Below, piece by piece: positions 5,320-7,167 of a DNA stretch of 7,167 bases. The position numbers and the translations under genes are program-made. Location of the stretch: positions 1 through 7,167 of the forward strand of contig JAQTWR010000139.1 of NCBI GenBank assembly GCA_028689195.1, written 5' to 3'. The stretch comes from Anaerolineales bacterium. Lineage in GTDB: Bacteria > Chloroflexota > Anaerolineae > Anaerolineales > Villigracilaceae. Every line of letters begins with the position of its first letter. Within the stretch, counting starts at the first letter, position 1. Under the pieces are notes generated by a model. It ran no database searches. It was not told where the DNA came from and worked only from the letters and a program-made list of their open reading frames with translations.

Positions 5320-6741
5320 ATGATGCCAAATCAAATTCAAGAATTACTTGACCTTGTTGATAACAGTTTATCAGTGGATGGGACGACGGTAAAAGTCCTT
5401 AACGCGGAAAAATTCAGGAAGAATATCGGCAAATTAGTGGAACGCTCCGCGCTCGCCGCGGATTCATCTGCGGGCTGGGCGCGATATTTAATCCGCGCCG
5501 CCGCGCTGGAATTGGGCGTGTACCCCGCTTCGATCCACGAACTTTACATGGCGCGCGGACGCGGCGAAGCGCCCATAACCTTCTGCACGCCCGCGTTCAA
5601 CTTGCGCGCGTTATCGCATCACGCCGCGCGCGCCATGTTCCGCGCCGCGAATAAAATCAACGCGGGCGCGTTCATCTTTGAAATTGCGCGCTCCGAAATT
5701 GGGTACACGGGACAACGCCCCGCAGAATATGCGGCGAACATTCTCGCCGCCGCCGTCGCCGAAGGATTCGCAGGACCTGTGTTTATTCAGGGCGATCACT
5801 TCCAAGTCTCTGCGAAAAAATACGGCGCGGACGCGGCGGGCGAATTAAAAGCCGTGCGCGATTTGAGCGTCGAAGCGATTGCGGCTGGCTTCTTCAATAT
5901 AGACGTGGATACTTCCACGCTTGTAGATATTGACCTGCCGACTATTGACGCGCAGCAAATATTGAACTATCAACTCTCGGCGCAACTCTCGGCGTTTATC
6001 CGCGAGAACGAGCCGAAGGGCGTGACTATTTCCATCGGCGGAGAGATCGGCGAAGTCGGCACGAACAATTCCACCGAGCCTGAACTCCGCGCCTACATGG
6101 ACGGCTACAATGTCGAGATGAAGAAACTCGCGCCGGGCAAGGCTGGCTTGAGCAAGATCAGCGTGTTGACCGGCACATCGCATGGCGGTACGGTCCTGGC
6201 GGACGGCTCGATTGCCAAGGTCACCATTGCGTTCGACGTGCTGCGCGACTTAAGCCGCGTGTCGCGCAAAGATTACGGCATGGGCGGAACCGTGCAACAC
6301 GGCGCGTCCACCGTATCTGAAGAAAACTTCAATCAATTTGTTCAGCACGAAGCGATTGAAGTGCATCTCGCCACGAACTTTTTGACCATGTTCTTCGATA
6401 ACATCCCCGCCGATTTCAAAAAGGAAATGTACGCATGGCTGGATGTTAACTCTGCGGGCGACCGCAAGCCCAACATGACCGACGAGCAGTTTTATTACAA
6501 GACGCGCAAGAACGCGGTTGGACCTTTCAAGGCGAAATCTTACGCGCTGCCCGAAGACGCTCACGCGAAACTTGGCGCGGCATGGGAAGCGCAGTTCGAT
6601 AAATTATTCAACCTGCTTGGCGTAAAAGATACAAAACAATTCACAGAACAATTCATCACGCCCGTAAAAGTGGCTCCCGTCCTTGCCGACTATGTGAAGG
6701 AAGCCGTCGCCGCCGAAGACGTGAGCGATTTGGCGGATTAA
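5320..6741 (+). CDS. Class II fructose-bisphosphate aldolase-like protein, long form
   Basis: This 473-residue cytoplasmic protein (472 if it starts at 5323) belongs to the zinc-dependent class II aldolase family, which cleaves and condenses fructose 1,6-bisphosphate with dihydroxyacetone phosphate and glyceraldehyde 3-phosphate, or acts on related sugar bisphosphates. Signature positions are in order: Asp159-His160 in FIQGDHFQ (catalytic Asp and first zinc His), NIDVDTSTL at 193-201, GGEIGEVGTNN at 240-250, His288 in GTSHGG (285-290; second zinc ligand, compare GTAHG), and His327 in QHGASTVSE (326-334; third zinc ligand, compare LHGASG). It is longer than the usual 280-360 residues, with about 85 extra at the N-terminus and about 135 after the HGAS motif, including a Trp/Phe-rich segment. 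In KbaZ/GatZ-type non-catalytic partners I would not expect the full His set, so an active aldolase is favoured. Sugar specificity is unknown. It is the first gene of a plus-strand pair with the Nudix hydrolase. Confidence 0.88.
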   Translation: MMPNQIQELLDLVDNSLSVDGTTVKVLNAEKFRKNIGKLVERSALAADSSAGWARYLIRAAALELGVYPASIHELYMARGRGEAPITFCTPAFNLRALSHHAARAMFRAANKINAGAFIFEIARSEIGYTGQRPAEYAANILAAAVAEGFAGPVFIQGDHFQVSAKKYGADAAGELKAVRDLSVEAIAAGFFNIDVDTSTLVDIDLPTIDAQQILNYQLSAQLSAFIRENEPKGVTISIGGEIGEVGTNNSTEPELRAYMDGYNVEMKKLAPGKAGLSKISVLTGTSHGGTVLADGSIAKVTIAFDVLRDLSRVSRKDYGMGGTVQHGASTVSEENFNQFVQHEAIEVHLATNFLTMFFDNIPADFKKEMYAWLDVNSAGDRKPNMTDEQFYYKTRKNAVGPFKAKSYALPEDAHAKLGAAWEAQFDKLFNLLGVKDTKQFTEQFITPVKVAPVLADYVKEAVAAEDVSDLAD

Positions 6742-6743
6742 AA

Positions 6744-6779
6744 AAATCGGGAATTGAAAATCGTCAAATCGTAAATTGG
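6744..6779 (+). repeat. Degenerate AAATCGT heptad repeats in the gap after the aldolase
   Basis: The gap contains AAATCGG (6744-6750), GAATTGA (6751-6757), AAATCGT (6758-6764), AAATCGT (6766-6772) and AAATTGG (6773-6779), nearly end to end. No stem with a U-tract is present, so there is no visible terminator between the aldolase and the Nudix gene. It may be a simple-sequence repeat of the kind that fills intergenic gaps in this genome. The strand is nominal. Confidence 0.6.
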
Positions 6780-6781
6780 CA

Positions 6782-7167
6782 ATGCCCAAATCAGATCAAG
6801 GCGTAACGAAAGATAGGTACATGCTCATCCCCCGCACGGCGATTTTTCTCCGCCGCGGGGATGAGTATTTGTTAATTAAAGGCGCGCCGACAAAACGCTT
6901 ATGGGCGGGGAAGTACAACGGCGTCGGCGGGCATGTGGAACGCGGCGAGGATATTCTCTCTTCTGCGCGGCGCGAGTTGACGGAAGAAACCGGGCTATCC
7001 GCAGACTTGTGGTTGTGCGGCACAGTCCTTGTGGATGCGGGCGAAACGGGAATTTGCCTGTATGTGTTTTGCGGGGAAAATATTCAAGGCGAGATCAAAC
7101 CCAGCGACGAAGGAAATATCGAGTGGGTGGAAAAAAGCGCGGCTCTTCATCTCCCCGTGTTGGAAGA
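6782..7167 (+). CDS. Nudix hydrolase (partial, C-terminus beyond the window)
   Basis: The 128 complete codons visible encode a Nudix family pyrophosphohydrolase, which hydrolyses nucleoside diphosphates linked to another moiety, using Mg2+ or Mn2+. The Nudix box is complete at residues 50-72 and fits G-x5-E-x7-REU-x-EE-x-GU: Gly50, Glu56, Arg64-Glu65-Leu66, Glu68-Glu69, Gly71-Leu72. It is preceded by RLWAGKYNGVGG (39-50), wording often seen in MutT/8-oxo-dGTP diphosphatase-like members, but specificity cannot be fixed from this. The start at 6782 (MPKSDQGVTKDRYMLIPRT) is chosen because the DRYMLIPRT segment looks like family N-terminal sequence; ATG 6821 is an alternative that would trim 13 residues. 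Neither has a strong ribosome binding site. It lies 40 bases after the aldolase stop on the same strand and is probably co-transcribed with it. The frame is open to the right edge. Confidence 0.9.
   Translation, partial: MPKSDQGVTKDRYMLIPRTAIFLRRGDEYLLIKGAPTKRLWAGKYNGVGGHVERGEDILSSARRELTEETGLSADLWLCGTVLVDAGETGICLYVFCGENIQGEIKPSDEGNIEWVEKSAALHLPVLE

Overview
The window looks like chromosomal DNA of an uncultured bacterium, most likely from the Chloroflexota (class Anaerolineae). That placement is an inference. It rests on protein wording I associate with that group (the small membrane protein tail, the Nudix N-terminus and the FAD-then-2Fe-2S fusion), on the CGCG/GCG-rich codon use, and on several kinds of REP-like intergenic repeats. 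No RNA gene, CRISPR array, transposase or phage gene is visible. Genes are tightly packed, and no stretch over 300 bases lacks a gene.

Left part, minus strand (1-5212). Read in the direction of transcription, the order is: a conserved helical protein of unknown function (4691-5212); an imperfect palindromic repeat that fills the gap after it; a fused FAD plus [2Fe-2S] electron-transfer subunit of a molybdenum hydroxylase (3195-4607); a two-helix membrane protein (2776-3192); the molybdopterin-binding catalytic subunit (571-2769); a perfect 14-bp palindrome; and the N-terminal 175 residues of an alpha/beta hydrolase that runs off the left edge. The two enzyme genes and the membrane protein are separated by only 2 and 6 bases and are almost certainly co-transcribed. 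Together they should form a xanthine dehydrogenase/aldehyde oxidase type enzyme. The substrate would be oxidised at the Mo centre, with electrons passing through two 2Fe-2S clusters to FAD. The true substrate cannot be read from the sequence.

Right part, plus strand (5320-7167). A divergent promoter region with one TATAAT box on each strand separates the halves. It leads into a long-form class II (zinc) fructose-bisphosphate aldolase-like protein, then a short gap of degenerate AAATCGT repeats, then a Nudix hydrolase cut by the right edge.

The most noteworthy items are: a GGAC-rich palindromic element lying in frame inside the Mo-subunit gene, where it codes for a basic linker; the membrane protein gene embedded between the two enzyme-subunit genes; and the presence of four unrelated small repeat types in 7 kb. 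I see no defence system or clearly unprecedented multi-gene system.
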